From positions 1 to 7,040 of the forward strand of contig CATPBM010000181.1 in NCBI GenBank assembly GCA_955652625.1: 7,040 nucleotides of DNA, written 5' to 3'. The notes below the pieces were generated by a model, which saw nothing but the letters and a program-made list of their open reading frames with translations, made no database searches and was not told where the DNA came from. This document shows, piece after piece, positions 1 through 6,646 of this stretch (the first letter of the stretch is position 1; each line of letters opens with the position of its first letter). The DNA comes from an uncultured Steroidobacteraceae bacterium. Lineage in GTDB: Bacteria; Pseudomonadota; Gammaproteobacteria; Steroidobacterales; Steroidobacteraceae. The position numbers and the translations under genes were made by a program.

Positions 1-1
1 C

Positions 2-2695
2 GGCAGTGTCGTGTCGATCAACATCGACATGACGCGCGCCTTCGACACCGAGTGGAACGCAACCGCTCAGGCGACCGGCTTCGTGGTCGACGCCGAGCGC
101 GGCCTGATCCTCACCAACCGCCATGTCGTCACCCCGGGCCCCGTGACCTCCGAGGCGACCTTCCTCAATCGCGAGGAAGTGCAGCTGTACCCGGTGTACC
201 GCGACCCGGTGCATGATTTCGGCTTGTATCGCTACGACCCGAAGAAGCTGCGATTCATCAAGCCCAAGGCGCTGCCGCTGTATCCGGAGGGCGCACAGAT
301 CGGGCGCGAGATCCGCGTGGTCGGCAACAATGCCGGCGAGCAGCTGTCGATCCTGGCGGGAACGCTGGCGCGGCTCGACCGCGACGCACCCGACTACGGC
401 GTCGCCAAGTACAACGACTTCAACACCTTCTACCTGCAGGCCGCTTCCGGAACCTCGGGCGGTTCCTCCGGTTCCCCGGTCATCGACATCCGCGGGCGCG
501 TCGTGGCGCTCAATGCCGGTGGCGCGAATGGCTCCGCATCCAGCTTCTATCTGCCGCTCGGGCGCGTGCGCCGCGCGCTGCAGCTGATCCAGCAGGGCAA
601 GCCGGTCACGCGCGGCACGCTGTACACCGTATTCAACTACGTGCCCTTCGATGAGCTCGAGCGCCTGGGGCTGGATGCCCGCACGCAAGCTGCCGTCCGC
701 AAGGATTTCCCACGTTACACCGGCATGCTGGTGGTGACCGAGGTATTGCCCGGATCCCCGAGCCAGAACGTGCTGCAGCCCGGAGACATCCTGTTGCGCG
801 TGAACGGGCACTACGTCACGCAGTTCGAGCCGCTCGAGGAGGTGGTGGACGGATCGGTCGGCGGGCAGGTGGAACTCGAACTCGAGCGCGGCGGCAAGCT
901 CGTGTCGGCGAAGCTGCCGGTGGGGGACCTGCACGCCATCACACCGAGCGCGTACGCCGAGTTCGGCGACGTGGTTCTCAATACCCTCTCGTACGAGCAG
1001 GCGCGGCATTTCAACGCGCCCCCCCATGGCGTGTACGTCGCCAATCCCGGTTATGTATTCGCCGCGGCCGGTATCCCGCGCGGCGCGGTAGTCCTCACGC
1101 TCAACGGCACAAAGACCGACACGCTCGCGGACTTCGAGGCGGGTATCGCGCAGCTTGGCGATGGCGATCACGCCACCGTGCGCTACATGACCATCGACGA
1201 CCGCAACAGCACCGAGCTGCGCGCCATCCGCATGGATCGGCTGTGGTTCCCTGCGCATCATTGCGATCGCGACGACGCTTCGGGTCTGTGGGACTGCAAG
1301 GATCTGGGTGCCGGGCCGCCACCTAAGCCGGTGCCGGTGAGCTCCACCGCGTTTCCGGAGTACAAGGATGCGCGGCTGAAGGCGCTCGCGCCCTCGCTCG
1401 CGATGGTGACCTTCGACATGCCGTACTCGGTATCCGGGATCACCGAGCGCAACTACCATGGCACGGGACTGGTGGTGGACGCGCAGCGCGGACTCGTCGT
1501 CGTGGACCGCAACACGGTGCCGGTCGCAGTGGGGAATGTGACGGTCGCGTTCGCCGGCACCGTGCAGGTGCCCGGGCGCGTGGTGTACATCCATCCGCAA
1601 CACAACTTCGCGGTGGTGGCCTACGATCCTCGCCTGATCGGCTCAACGCCGGTGAAGTCCGCCAAGCTCGTCCCGCGCGAGCTCGCCGCCGGGGAGCGGG
1701 TGTGGGTCGTGGGTCTGGGGGGAGAGAGCCAGATGCACGCGCGCAGCACCGAGATCGCGAGCATCGAGCCGCTGGAGTTGCCGCTGTCGCGCACCATGCG
1801 CTTCCGCGACAGCAACATCGAGACCGTGCAACTGGTCAACCCGCCGACCGAGTTTGACGGCGTGCTCGCCGACAAGTCCGGCAACGTGCTCGGCACCTGG
1901 TCGAGCTTCGCCTTCGAGAATGGACGCGAGATCGCCCAGGACACGCGCGGCGTGCCGATCGACCTCGTGGCCGACATGATCGATCGCGTGCGCACCGCTC
2001 GGCCGCTGCACTCCCTCGAGACCGAGCTCGGCGTGCTGCCGCTGGCGGCCGCCCGCGACATCGGCCTGCCCGAGCTGTGGACGCAGCGCCTGGCGCAGCA
2101 CACCCCGACCCGGCGCCAGGCGCTCACCGTGGTGCGCATCGTGGGCGGATCGGCCGCCGCGCAGCGCCTGCAGCCCGGCGACCTGCTGCTGGCGATTGAT
2201 GGCAACGTGGTGACGCGCTTCCGCGAGGTCGAGCGCGCGGTGGCCGACAAGGATCACGCTCAGGTCACCGTATGGCGCGGGCAGTCCGAGCAGGTGCTCG
2301 ATGTCGCGACCGCGGAGCTGCCGGGCACGGATGTCGCTCGGCTGGTGGAGTGGGCCGGCGCGACGCTGCAGGCGCCGCACCGCGCCATGAGCGTGCAGCG
2401 CGGCATCCCGCCGGTGGGCGTGTATGTCGGCTACTTTGCCTACGGCTCGCCCGCGACGCGCTACGGTCTGTACCCGGGACGGCGCATCGTGGAAGTCGAC
2501 GGCTTGCCCACCCCCGACCTCGACACCTTCCTGAAGGTGGTGACCGGGCGCCCGGACCGCTCCTCGGTGCGCCTGAAGACTCTCGCCTGGAACAACGCAC
2601 CCGAGGTGATCACGCTGAAGCTCGACAAGCATTACTGGCCGGCGTACGAATTGACCTACACCCAGGGTGGCTGGGTGCGCCGCGGCCTGGAATGA
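2..2695 (+). CDS. Nma111-like tandem HtrA serine protease with PDZ domains, 5' partial
   Basis: Predicted S1C (HtrA/DegP) serine protease, probably for protein quality control. The reading frame is open to the left edge, and the residues before the GTG at 11 (GSVV) continue the fold, so the true start and any signal peptide lie outside. Numbering from the GTG: protease domain 1 spans about 1-195 with a full triad, H38 (TNRHVV), D69 (HDFG) and S153 (GSSGSP). Two PDZ domains follow, about 200-310 (QPGDILLRVNG) and 315-410. Protease-like domain 2, about 455-660, repeats the fold (GTGLVVDAQRG) but has N501 for His, N532 for Asp and no GxSGxP motif near 614, so it is catalytically dead. PDZ-like domains 3 and 4 span about 670-770 and 780-870. 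This architecture is that of yeast Nma111 and its bacterial relatives. The only two cysteines, C418 and C429, sit between the halves. Family assignment is secure; location and substrates are not known. Confidence 0.9.
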   Translation, partial: GSVVSINIDMTRAFDTEWNATAQATGFVVDAERGLILTNRHVVTPGPVTSEATFLNREEVQLYPVYRDPVHDFGLYRYDPKKLRFIKPKALPLYPEGAQIGREIRVVGNNAGEQLSILAGTLARLDRDAPDYGVAKYNDFNTFYLQAASGTSGGSSGSPVIDIRGRVVALNAGGANGSASSFYLPLGRVRRALQLIQQGKPVTRGTLYTVFNYVPFDELERLGLDARTQAAVRKDFPRYTGMLVVTEVLPGSPSQNVLQPGDILLRVNGHYVTQFEPLEEVVDGSVGGQVELELERGGKLVSAKLPVGDLHAITPSAYAEFGDVVLNTLSYEQARHFNAPPHGVYVANPGYVFAAAGIPRGAVVLTLNGTKTDTLADFEAGIAQLGDGDHATVRYMTIDDRNSTELRAIRMDRLWFPAHHCDRDDASGLWDCKDLGAGPPPKPVPVSSTAFPEYKDARLKALAPSLAMVTFDMPYSVSGITERNYHGTGLVVDAQRGLVVVDRNTVPVAVGNVTVAFAGTVQVPGRVVYIHPQHNFAVVAYDPRLIGSTPVKSAKLVPRELAAGERVWVVGLGGESQMHARSTEIASIEPLELPLSRTMRFRDSNIETVQLVNPPTEFDGVLADKSGNVLGTWSSFAFENGREIAQDTRGVPIDLVADMIDRVRTARPLHSLETELGVLPLAAARDIGLPELWTQRLAQHTPTRRQALTVVRIVGGSAAAQRLQPGDLLLAIDGNVVTRFREVERAVADKDHAQVTVWRGQSEQVLDVATAELPGTDVARLVEWAGATLQAPHRAMSVQRGIPPVGVYVGYFAYGSPATRYGLYPGRRIVEVDGLPTPDLDTFLKVVTGRPDRSSVRLKTLAWNNAPEVITLKLDKHYWPAYELTYTQGGWVRRGLE

Positions 2696-2699
2696 CATA

Positions 2700-2721
2700 C
2701 CACCAGCGCGCCTTGCGGTGG
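2700..2721 (+). terminator. Imperfect hairpin just after the HtrA-like stop, possible terminator
   Basis: CCACC (2700-2704) can pair with GGTGG (2717-2721), and two more G-C pairs form inside if A2705 bulges out. The hairpin starts five bases after the stop codon, where a terminator would be expected. There is no T-run after it, so it is not a canonical intrinsic terminator and may only protect the 3' end or mean nothing. Confidence 0.22.
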
Positions 2722-2812
2722 CAACGCCCCAGGGTACCCGTCGGCAGGGCGCGACACCTGCATATCACTCCCGTCGATAATTTCTTGCGGCCTCTTCCGA
2801 CGTTGTGACGCA

Positions 2813-2827
2813 TGTGAGGCTTTCACA
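2813..2827. promoter_or_regulatory. Inverted repeat TGTGA-N5-TCACA, possible operator
   Basis: A perfect 5+5 inverted repeat around GGCTT, flanked by a looser outer pair TTGTG (2803-2807) and CACAA (2826-2830). Its centre (2820) is about 51 bases upstream of the transcription start inferred from the -10 box at 2859. The half sites equal those of CRP-family regulators, but the spacer is 5 rather than the usual 6. It could be a site for another regulator, a small hairpin, or chance. Confidence 0.3.
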
Positions 2828-2855
2828 CAACGCGCGGGAGCGCGCGTCTGCGGCT

Positions 2856-2864
2856 TGCTAGAAT
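2856..2864 (+). promoter_or_regulatory. Extended -10 promoter for the five-gene operon
   Basis: TAGAAT at 2859-2864 differs from TATAAT at one base and is preceded by TGC (2856-2858), the TGn extension that lets sigma-70 promoters work without a good -35. No convincing -35 is present at 2834-2843, which is GC-rich. The start of transcription would fall near 2871, only about five bases before the ATG at 2876. Position and motif agree; nothing else supports it. Confidence 0.5.
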
Positions 2865-2875
2865 GCGTCTCATCT

Positions 2876-3895
2876 ATGGTTCGAATCGTCAGAGCTACCC
2901 AGCAGGAAATCCAGACCGGCGTGCAGGCGTTGCGCGACGGGGAGCTAGTGTCCTTTCCCACCGAGACCGTCTACGGCCTGGGCGCGAACGCGCAGAACCC
3001 GGCCGCGGTGCGCAAGATCTTCGAAGCCAAGGGGCGCCCGCCGACGCATCCGGTGATCGTCCACCTCGACAGCCCGCGCTTCCTGCACCGTTGGGTGCGT
3101 GAAGTGCCGCAGATCGCCACGCGCCTGGCGGATGCCTTCTGGCCCGGGCCGCTCACCCTGGTGATGCCGCGCGCCTCCAACGTGCACGACGTCATCACCG
3201 GCGGTCAGGACACCATCGCCATCCGGGTGCCGGCGCACCCCATGGCGCAGCAGCTGCTCACCGCGTTCGGGGGCGGCATTGCCGCACCCTCGGCGAACCG
3301 CTACGGCCGGCTCTCCCCGACGCGCGCCGAGCACGTGCGCGAGGAGCTCGGGGATGCGGTGCGCGTGATTCTCGACGGCGGGGAATGCCAGATCGGGCTC
3401 GAGTCGACCATCCTGGCCTTCGAAGGCGAGAGCGTGCGCCTGCTGCGCCCCGGGAGCATCACCGCCACGCAGATCCGCGCGATCGTGGGCGAGCTGCTCG
3501 TTGGCCCCGACAGCGCCTCCCCGCGTGTTCCCGGCAGCGAGCCCAGGCACTACGCGCCCAGCACTCCCATGACTCTCGTCCCCGCCGGGGAGATCGACGC
3601 CCAGGCGGATATCGCCTCCTCCGGCGCACGGCGCGTGGCGGTGCTGGCGCAGCGCCTGCCGCTGCGCGCGCATAAGTATGCCACCTGGATCAATGCCGGG
3701 CGCAAGCCCGAAAGCTTCGGCCGCGACCTGTACACGAACCTGCGCACACTGGACAAGGCGGGCTGCTACCGCATCCTCGTGCAGGACGTGCCCGATGGTG
3801 ATCGCTGGGATGCGATCCGCGATCGGCTGCGGCGGGCCGCGACCAGCGTGGCGGAGAGCAACGACGGCACCGGCACCATGGCCGTGCTGCCCTAG
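2876..3895 (+). CDS. tsaC: L-threonylcarbamoyladenylate synthase, Sua5 type (YrdC + Sua5 domains)
   Basis: Cytoplasmic enzyme that joins threonine, bicarbonate and ATP into threonylcarbamoyl-AMP, the donor used by TsaD/TsaB/TsaE to make t6A37 in ANN-decoding tRNAs. The 339-residue length fits the long Sua5 form rather than the short (about 190 residue) TsaC of E. coli. The YrdC domain covers about 8-205, with FPTETVYGLG (27-36), KGRP (52-55), WPGP (89-92), PSAN (138-141) and GLESTI (174-179). The linker has the family hallmark SPRVPG...HYAP (215-228), and the Sua5 domain follows to the end, with RDLYTNLR at 283-290. The ATG at 2876 was chosen because the protein then starts in the usual family register. 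An in-frame TTG at 2855 would overlap the promoter -10 and add seven residues foreign to the family. No Shine-Dalgarno sequence is visible. First gene of the operon; the next starts 10 bases after its stop. Confidence 0.93.
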   Translation: MVRIVRATQQEIQTGVQALRDGELVSFPTETVYGLGANAQNPAAVRKIFEAKGRPPTHPVIVHLDSPRFLHRWVREVPQIATRLADAFWPGPLTLVMPRASNVHDVITGGQDTIAIRVPAHPMAQQLLTAFGGGIAAPSANRYGRLSPTRAEHVREELGDAVRVILDGGECQIGLESTILAFEGESVRLLRPGSITATQIRAIVGELLVGPDSASPRVPGSEPRHYAPSTPMTLVPAGEIDAQADIASSGARRVAVLAQRLPLRAHKYATWINAGRKPESFGRDLYTNLRTLDKAGCYRILVQDVPDGDRWDAIRDRLRRAATSVAESNDGTGTMAVLP

Positions 3896-3905
3896 ACTCT
3901 CCTTA

Positions 3906-5081
3906 GTGAGCCGCCCGCGATTCATCGATCCGTTTCAGCCCGCGGAAGTGCGCCGCTTGGTGCGCGAGTTCGGCTCGCCGCTCATGATCCTCGACTGCGA
4001 ACGCGTGCGCGTGCAGTTCCGCAAGCTCAGAAAAGCGCTGCCGCGGGTGGATCTGCACTATGCGCTGAAGCCCATGCCGCACCCGGCGGTGGTGCGCACC
4101 GTGATCGCGGAAGGGGGCTACCTGGATCTGGCCACCAGCGGCGAGGTGCAGCTCGTGCGCGACCTGGGGGTAGCTCCCGAGCGCTGCATCCACACTCATC
4201 CCATCAAGCGCACTGCCGACATCGCCAACGCGCTCGAGTACGGCATGCGCACCTTTGTCGCCGACAATCCCGACGAGGTGCGCAAGTTCGCGCACCTGCG
4301 CGGGGATGTCGAGCTGCTGCTGCGGGTCTCGTTCCGTGCCCCGGGGGCGGTGTGCGACCTGTCGCGCAAGTTCGGCTGCGATCCGGAAGACCTGCTGCCG
4401 CTCGCCCGGCTGGCAGCCGATCTGGGTATCGCCCTGCGCGGGCTCTCTTTCCACGTCGGCTCGCAGGTTGCCGATGCCACCAAGCACGTCGAGGCGCTCA
4501 AGGCGTGTGCGAAGCTCATGGCCGCGGCGCGGCGCGAAAAGCTCGGCACTCTCGATACGCTCGACATCGGCGGCGGTTTTCCGATCGACTATGCACAACC
4601 GGTGCAGGACATCGGGCGCTTCTGCGCGCCGCTGCGCGCGGCGCTGGCGAAGCTGCCGCGACGCGTACGCGTGATCGCCGAGCCGGGGCGCTACATCGTC
4701 GGCCCGGCGGCGATCGGCGTCGCCTCCGTCATGGGGCGCGCGCGGCGCGAGGGTCACTGGTGGTACTACCTGGATGACGGGCTGTACGGCTCCTTCAGCG
4801 GCCAGCTGTTCGATCACGCGCGTTACCCGGTGGAGCCGCTGCGCGCCAGCCCCGAGCGGCTGCCCTCGGTGCTCGCAGGGCCGACCTGCGACAGCATCGA
4901 CGTGATCGCCGAGAACCTCATGCTGCCGCAGCTCAAGGCCGGCGACCTCCTCGTCGGTCGCGCCATGGGCGCGTATACCTGGGCGAGTGCATCGGAGTTC
5001 AATTTCTATCCCAGGGCGACGGTGGTCGCGGTCAACGCGGATCCGGGTGACACCGGCAGCGTGAGCGCGCTGCCGCTGTAA
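3906..5081 (+). CDS. Ornithine/lysine decarboxylase-like, fold-type III PLP enzyme
   Basis: Predicted PLP-dependent amino acid decarboxylase of the eukaryotic-type ODC / diaminopimelate decarboxylase group, 391 residues, most likely making putrescine or cadaverine in the cytoplasm. Seen in sequence: PLP lysine K55 (HYALKPMP), FHVGSQ with H183, glycine loop IGGGFP (221-226), EPGRY (259-263) for the phosphate, FDHA with D303, the catalytic cysteine motif GPTCDSID (C328), and MGAYT with Y357. The GPTCDS and FDHA motifs favour ornithine/lysine decarboxylases over LysA. Ornithine versus lysine cannot be decided from the sequence. The residues after the lysine (PMP) differ from the usual KxN. Start: GTG at 3906, 10 bases after the previous stop. 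The frame is open further upstream to 3678, but that stretch lies inside the Sua5 gene and resembles no decarboxylase. No clear ribosome binding site, so translation may be coupled. Confidence 0.88.
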   Translation: MSRPRFIDPFQPAEVRRLVREFGSPLMILDCERVRVQFRKLRKALPRVDLHYALKPMPHPAVVRTVIAEGGYLDLATSGEVQLVRDLGVAPERCIHTHPIKRTADIANALEYGMRTFVADNPDEVRKFAHLRGDVELLLRVSFRAPGAVCDLSRKFGCDPEDLLPLARLAADLGIALRGLSFHVGSQVADATKHVEALKACAKLMAAARREKLGTLDTLDIGGGFPIDYAQPVQDIGRFCAPLRAALAKLPRRVRVIAEPGRYIVGPAAIGVASVMGRARREGHWWYYLDDGLYGSFSGQLFDHARYPVEPLRASPERLPSVLAGPTCDSIDVIAENLMLPQLKAGDLLVGRAMGAYTWASASEFNFYPRATVVAVNADPGDTGSVSALPL

Positions 5082-5093
5082 GGCGTCCAGACC

Positions 5094-5702
5094 ATGACGC
5101 GCCAGGCAATCCGCAATATCGTGTTCGACATCGGCTGGGTGCTCGTGCGGCTCAATTACCGCCCGATCCTCAGCTTCCTCGAGGCACGCGGCGCGGAGGT
5201 CGGGGATCGCGATGCGGTGATGGAGCGCATCGCGCTCACCGAGCACGAGTCCGGGCGCATGCACGGACGGGGCCTCCTCGAGCGCATTCAGGCCGTCACG
5301 AGGGAGCCTATATCCCTCGAGGAAGCCCATGCGCACTGGGTCGACATGTTCGAGCTCGAGCCCGCCATGGTCGAGCTCGCGCACCGCCTGAGCGAGCGCT
5401 ACCGGGTGTATCTGCTGTCGAACATCGGCGACCTGCACTGGGCGCACCTCTCGCGCGAGTACCGCCTGCACGCCATCGGGCACGGCGCGTTGCCGTCGTA
5501 TCTTGCGGGAGTGATGAAGCCGCACGCCGGCATCTATGCCGAGGCCGAGCGGCGCTTCGCCCTCGAGCCCGCCACCACCGTGTTCATCGACGACCGGACT
5601 GACAACATCGCCGCCGCCAGCGGGCGCGGCTGGCATGGCATCGTGCACGGCGACTACAACGCGACGCTCGCCGGCCTGCGCGATCTCGGAGTCGCCTGCT
5701 GA
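5094..5702 (+). CDS. HAD-superfamily hydrolase (YihX-like phosphatase)
   Basis: A 202-residue haloacid dehalogenase-type hydrolase, probably a small-molecule phosphatase in the cytoplasm. The four HAD motifs are present: nucleophile D12 in FDIGWVL, LLSN (107-110) with S109, K142 in VMKP, and FIDDRTDN (164-171) with D166/D167. A helical cap of about 20-100 sits between motifs I and II. Motif I has glycine at the second Asp position (DxG instead of DxD), as in E. coli YihX and many FDxGxVL members, so this is a subfamily trait and not a sign of decay. The ATG at 5094 lies 12 bases after the decarboxylase stop and starts at the usual distance from motif I. The substrate cannot be read from sequence; position beside a polyamine enzyme does not by itself assign one. 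Confidence 0.88.
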   Translation: MTRQAIRNIVFDIGWVLVRLNYRPILSFLEARGAEVGDRDAVMERIALTEHESGRMHGRGLLERIQAVTREPISLEEAHAHWVDMFELEPAMVELAHRLSERYRVYLLSNIGDLHWAHLSREYRLHAIGHGALPSYLAGVMKPHAGIYAEAERRFALEPATTVFIDDRTDNIAAASGRGWHGIVHGDYNATLAGLRDLGVAC

Positions 5703-5708
5703 AGGAGG
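5702..5708 (+). promoter_or_regulatory. Strong Shine-Dalgarno (AAGGAGG) before GTG 5716
   Basis: AAGGAGG, beginning on the last base of the HAD gene stop, sits seven bases before the GTG at 5716. It is the best ribosome binding site in the window and marks 5716, not the ATG at 5766, as the original start of the DUF486 gene. Confidence 0.7.
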
Positions 5709-5715
5709 GTTACGC

Positions 5716-5769
5716 GTGAGCCCGGTCATTTCCGCGAGCCTGCTGCTGCTGGCCTCAACGTCTTCATGA
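5716..5769 (+). pseudogene. Out-of-frame 5' piece of the DUF486 gene (first membrane helix)
   Basis: From GTG 5716 the frame encodes MSPVISASLLLLAS, a hydrophobic start typical of DUF486 proteins, then ends at TGA 5767-5769. Adding one base near 5756 (for example TCC AAC for TC AAC) would continue it as ASNVFMTFAWY into the downstream frame, giving an intact protein of about 117 residues. The TGA overlaps the ATG at 5766 as ATGA, so ribosomes ending here could restart on the rest of the gene. Either a real one-base deletion or a sequence error. Confidence 0.7.
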
Positions 5770-6068
5770 CGTTCGCCTGGTACGCGCACCTGAAGAATCT
5801 CGCCGGGCGGCCATGGTACGTGGCGGCGCTGGTGAGCTGGGGAATCGCTTTCTTCGAGTACCTGCTGCAGGTGCCTGGCAACCGCATCGGCTACACGCAG
5901 CTCTCGCTCCCGCAGCTTAAGATTCTGCAGGAAGTGATCACGCTGAGTGTATTCGTGCCGTTCGCCCTGCTGTACATGAACAAGCCCCTGAAACTCGATT
6001 ACCTGTGGGCAGCACTGTGCATCCTGGGTGCGGTATATTTCGTATTCCGTTCGCCAGGCACAGCATGA
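5766..6068 (+). CDS. DUF486 (DMT-family) small membrane protein, main part after an apparent frameshift
   Basis: The 100-residue open part of a DUF486 protein, a small inner-membrane family grouped with the drug/metabolite transporter clan whose function is unknown. It opens with MTFAWYAHLKN, which in the family normally follows a hydrophobic N-terminus. Membrane segments are visible at about 16-33, 52-71 and 77-95, with the loop EYLLQVPGNRIGY between the first two. The family usually has four helices; here the first lies in another frame at 5716-5769. The ATG at 5766 has no ribosome binding site of its own, and upstream codons in this frame read as non-hydrophobic residues unlike the family. 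The stop overlaps the next start (ATGA at 6065-6068). Whether a three-helix product is made or works is unknown. Confidence 0.75.
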   Translation: MTFAWYAHLKNLAGRPWYVAALVSWGIAFFEYLLQVPGNRIGYTQLSLPQLKILQEVITLSVFVPFALLYMNKPLKLDYLWAALCILGAVYFVFRSPGTA

Positions 6069-6574
6069 AGAACGACGCCGAAGCGGAGCCGCTCACCGCC
6101 ATCCACACTCAGGTGCTTGCCGCCCGCGAGGGGCGCGACCCGCGCGTGATCGCGCGCCTGTTCACCGGCTGGGCGGTATTCGGCGAGCGGCAGTTCGTGC
6201 GCGGCTACGCGCTGCTGCTGCCTGATCCGGTGGTTCCCGATCTCAACGCGCTCGGCGCCCGCGAGCGCATCGCCTTTCTGTCGGACATGTCCCGCCTGGG
6301 GGATGCGCTGCTCAAGGTCACCGGGGCGGTACGCATCAACTACGCGATCTTCGGCAACCAGGACCCGGCCCTGCACGCACACGTCATCCCGCGTTACCTC
6401 GATGAGCCGGAAGGTCAGCGCACCTCGCACCCCTGGACCTACGACTGGTCCGCGGCCCCGGTGTTCGAACGCGCCCCCTTCCAGGAGCTCGCCGACGGCG
6501 TGTTGCGTGAGCTCACCCGCTTAGGGGTCACCAAGCCGATGCGCTTCACGCCGGGGGCGAACGCGGAAACCTGA
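6065..6574 (+). CDS. HIT-family protein (nucleotide hydrolase/transferase-like)
   Basis: A 169-residue member of the histidine triad superfamily, whose enzymes cleave or transfer nucleoside monophosphates from substrates such as Ap4A or aminoacyl-adenylates. The signature is NYAIFGNQDPALHAHVIPRY (92-111). Aligned to the usual HxHxHVIPRY, the first His is A102, while the central, nucleophilic-type His is H104 and the last is H106. GYALLLPDP (47-55) is the strand that precedes it in many members. I recall other proteobacterial proteins with a similar ALHAH core, so the change may be a subfamily trait. The start ATG overlaps the DUF486 stop (ATGA), pointing to translational coupling; only a weak AGG lies upstream. 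Last gene of the operon. Substrate unknown. Confidence 0.8.
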   Translation: MKNDAEAEPLTAIHTQVLAAREGRDPRVIARLFTGWAVFGERQFVRGYALLLPDPVVPDLNALGARERIAFLSDMSRLGDALLKVTGAVRINYAIFGNQDPALHAHVIPRYLDEPEGQRTSHPWTYDWSAAPVFERAPFQELADGVLRELTRLGVTKPMRFTPGANAET

Positions 6575-6646
6575 CGGCGCGCGGCGCGAGCCGTGCGGCG
6601 GCACACGCGCGACCAGGCGCGCGCGCCGCGATCCTCCCGCGCCCGG

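Noticed and set aside
2776..2781. GATAAT as an alternative -10 box
   Set aside because: No -35 at a suitable distance and about 95 bases from the start codon; the TGCTAGAAT site is a better match.
2272..2808. Plus-strand frame of 178 codons overlapping the end of the HtrA-like gene
   Set aside because: It is a shifted-frame shadow of PDZ domains 3-4 that happens to run into the intergenic gap; no start signal and no domain.
3678..3905. 76-codon upstream extension of the decarboxylase frame
   Set aside because: It overlaps the Sua5 C-terminal domain in another frame and encodes low-complexity Arg/Thr/Ala residues; the decarboxylase fold begins after GTG 3906.
1643..3925. Other long minus-strand frames (1643-2698 and 2945-3925)
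   Set aside because: Both are antisense shadows of the HtrA-like and Sua5 genes with no family motifs.
5741..5752. CTG repeat before the DUF486 break as a phase-variation tract
   Set aside because: The unit is three bases, so slippage there would not change the frame, and only four copies are present.
3903..5789. 628-codon open frame on the minus strand
   Set aside because: It lies antisense to the decarboxylase and HAD genes, whose full motif sets are on the plus strand. Its protein is low-complexity, rich in Arg, Ala, His and Glu with no recognisable domain, as expected from GC-rich codon bias.
6575..6646. GC-rich gap between convergent genes, with CGCGC (6606-6610) and GCGCG (6617-6621), as a bidirectional terminator
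   Set aside because: The stem is only five pairs in a sequence where such pairs arise by chance, and neither strand has a T-run after it.
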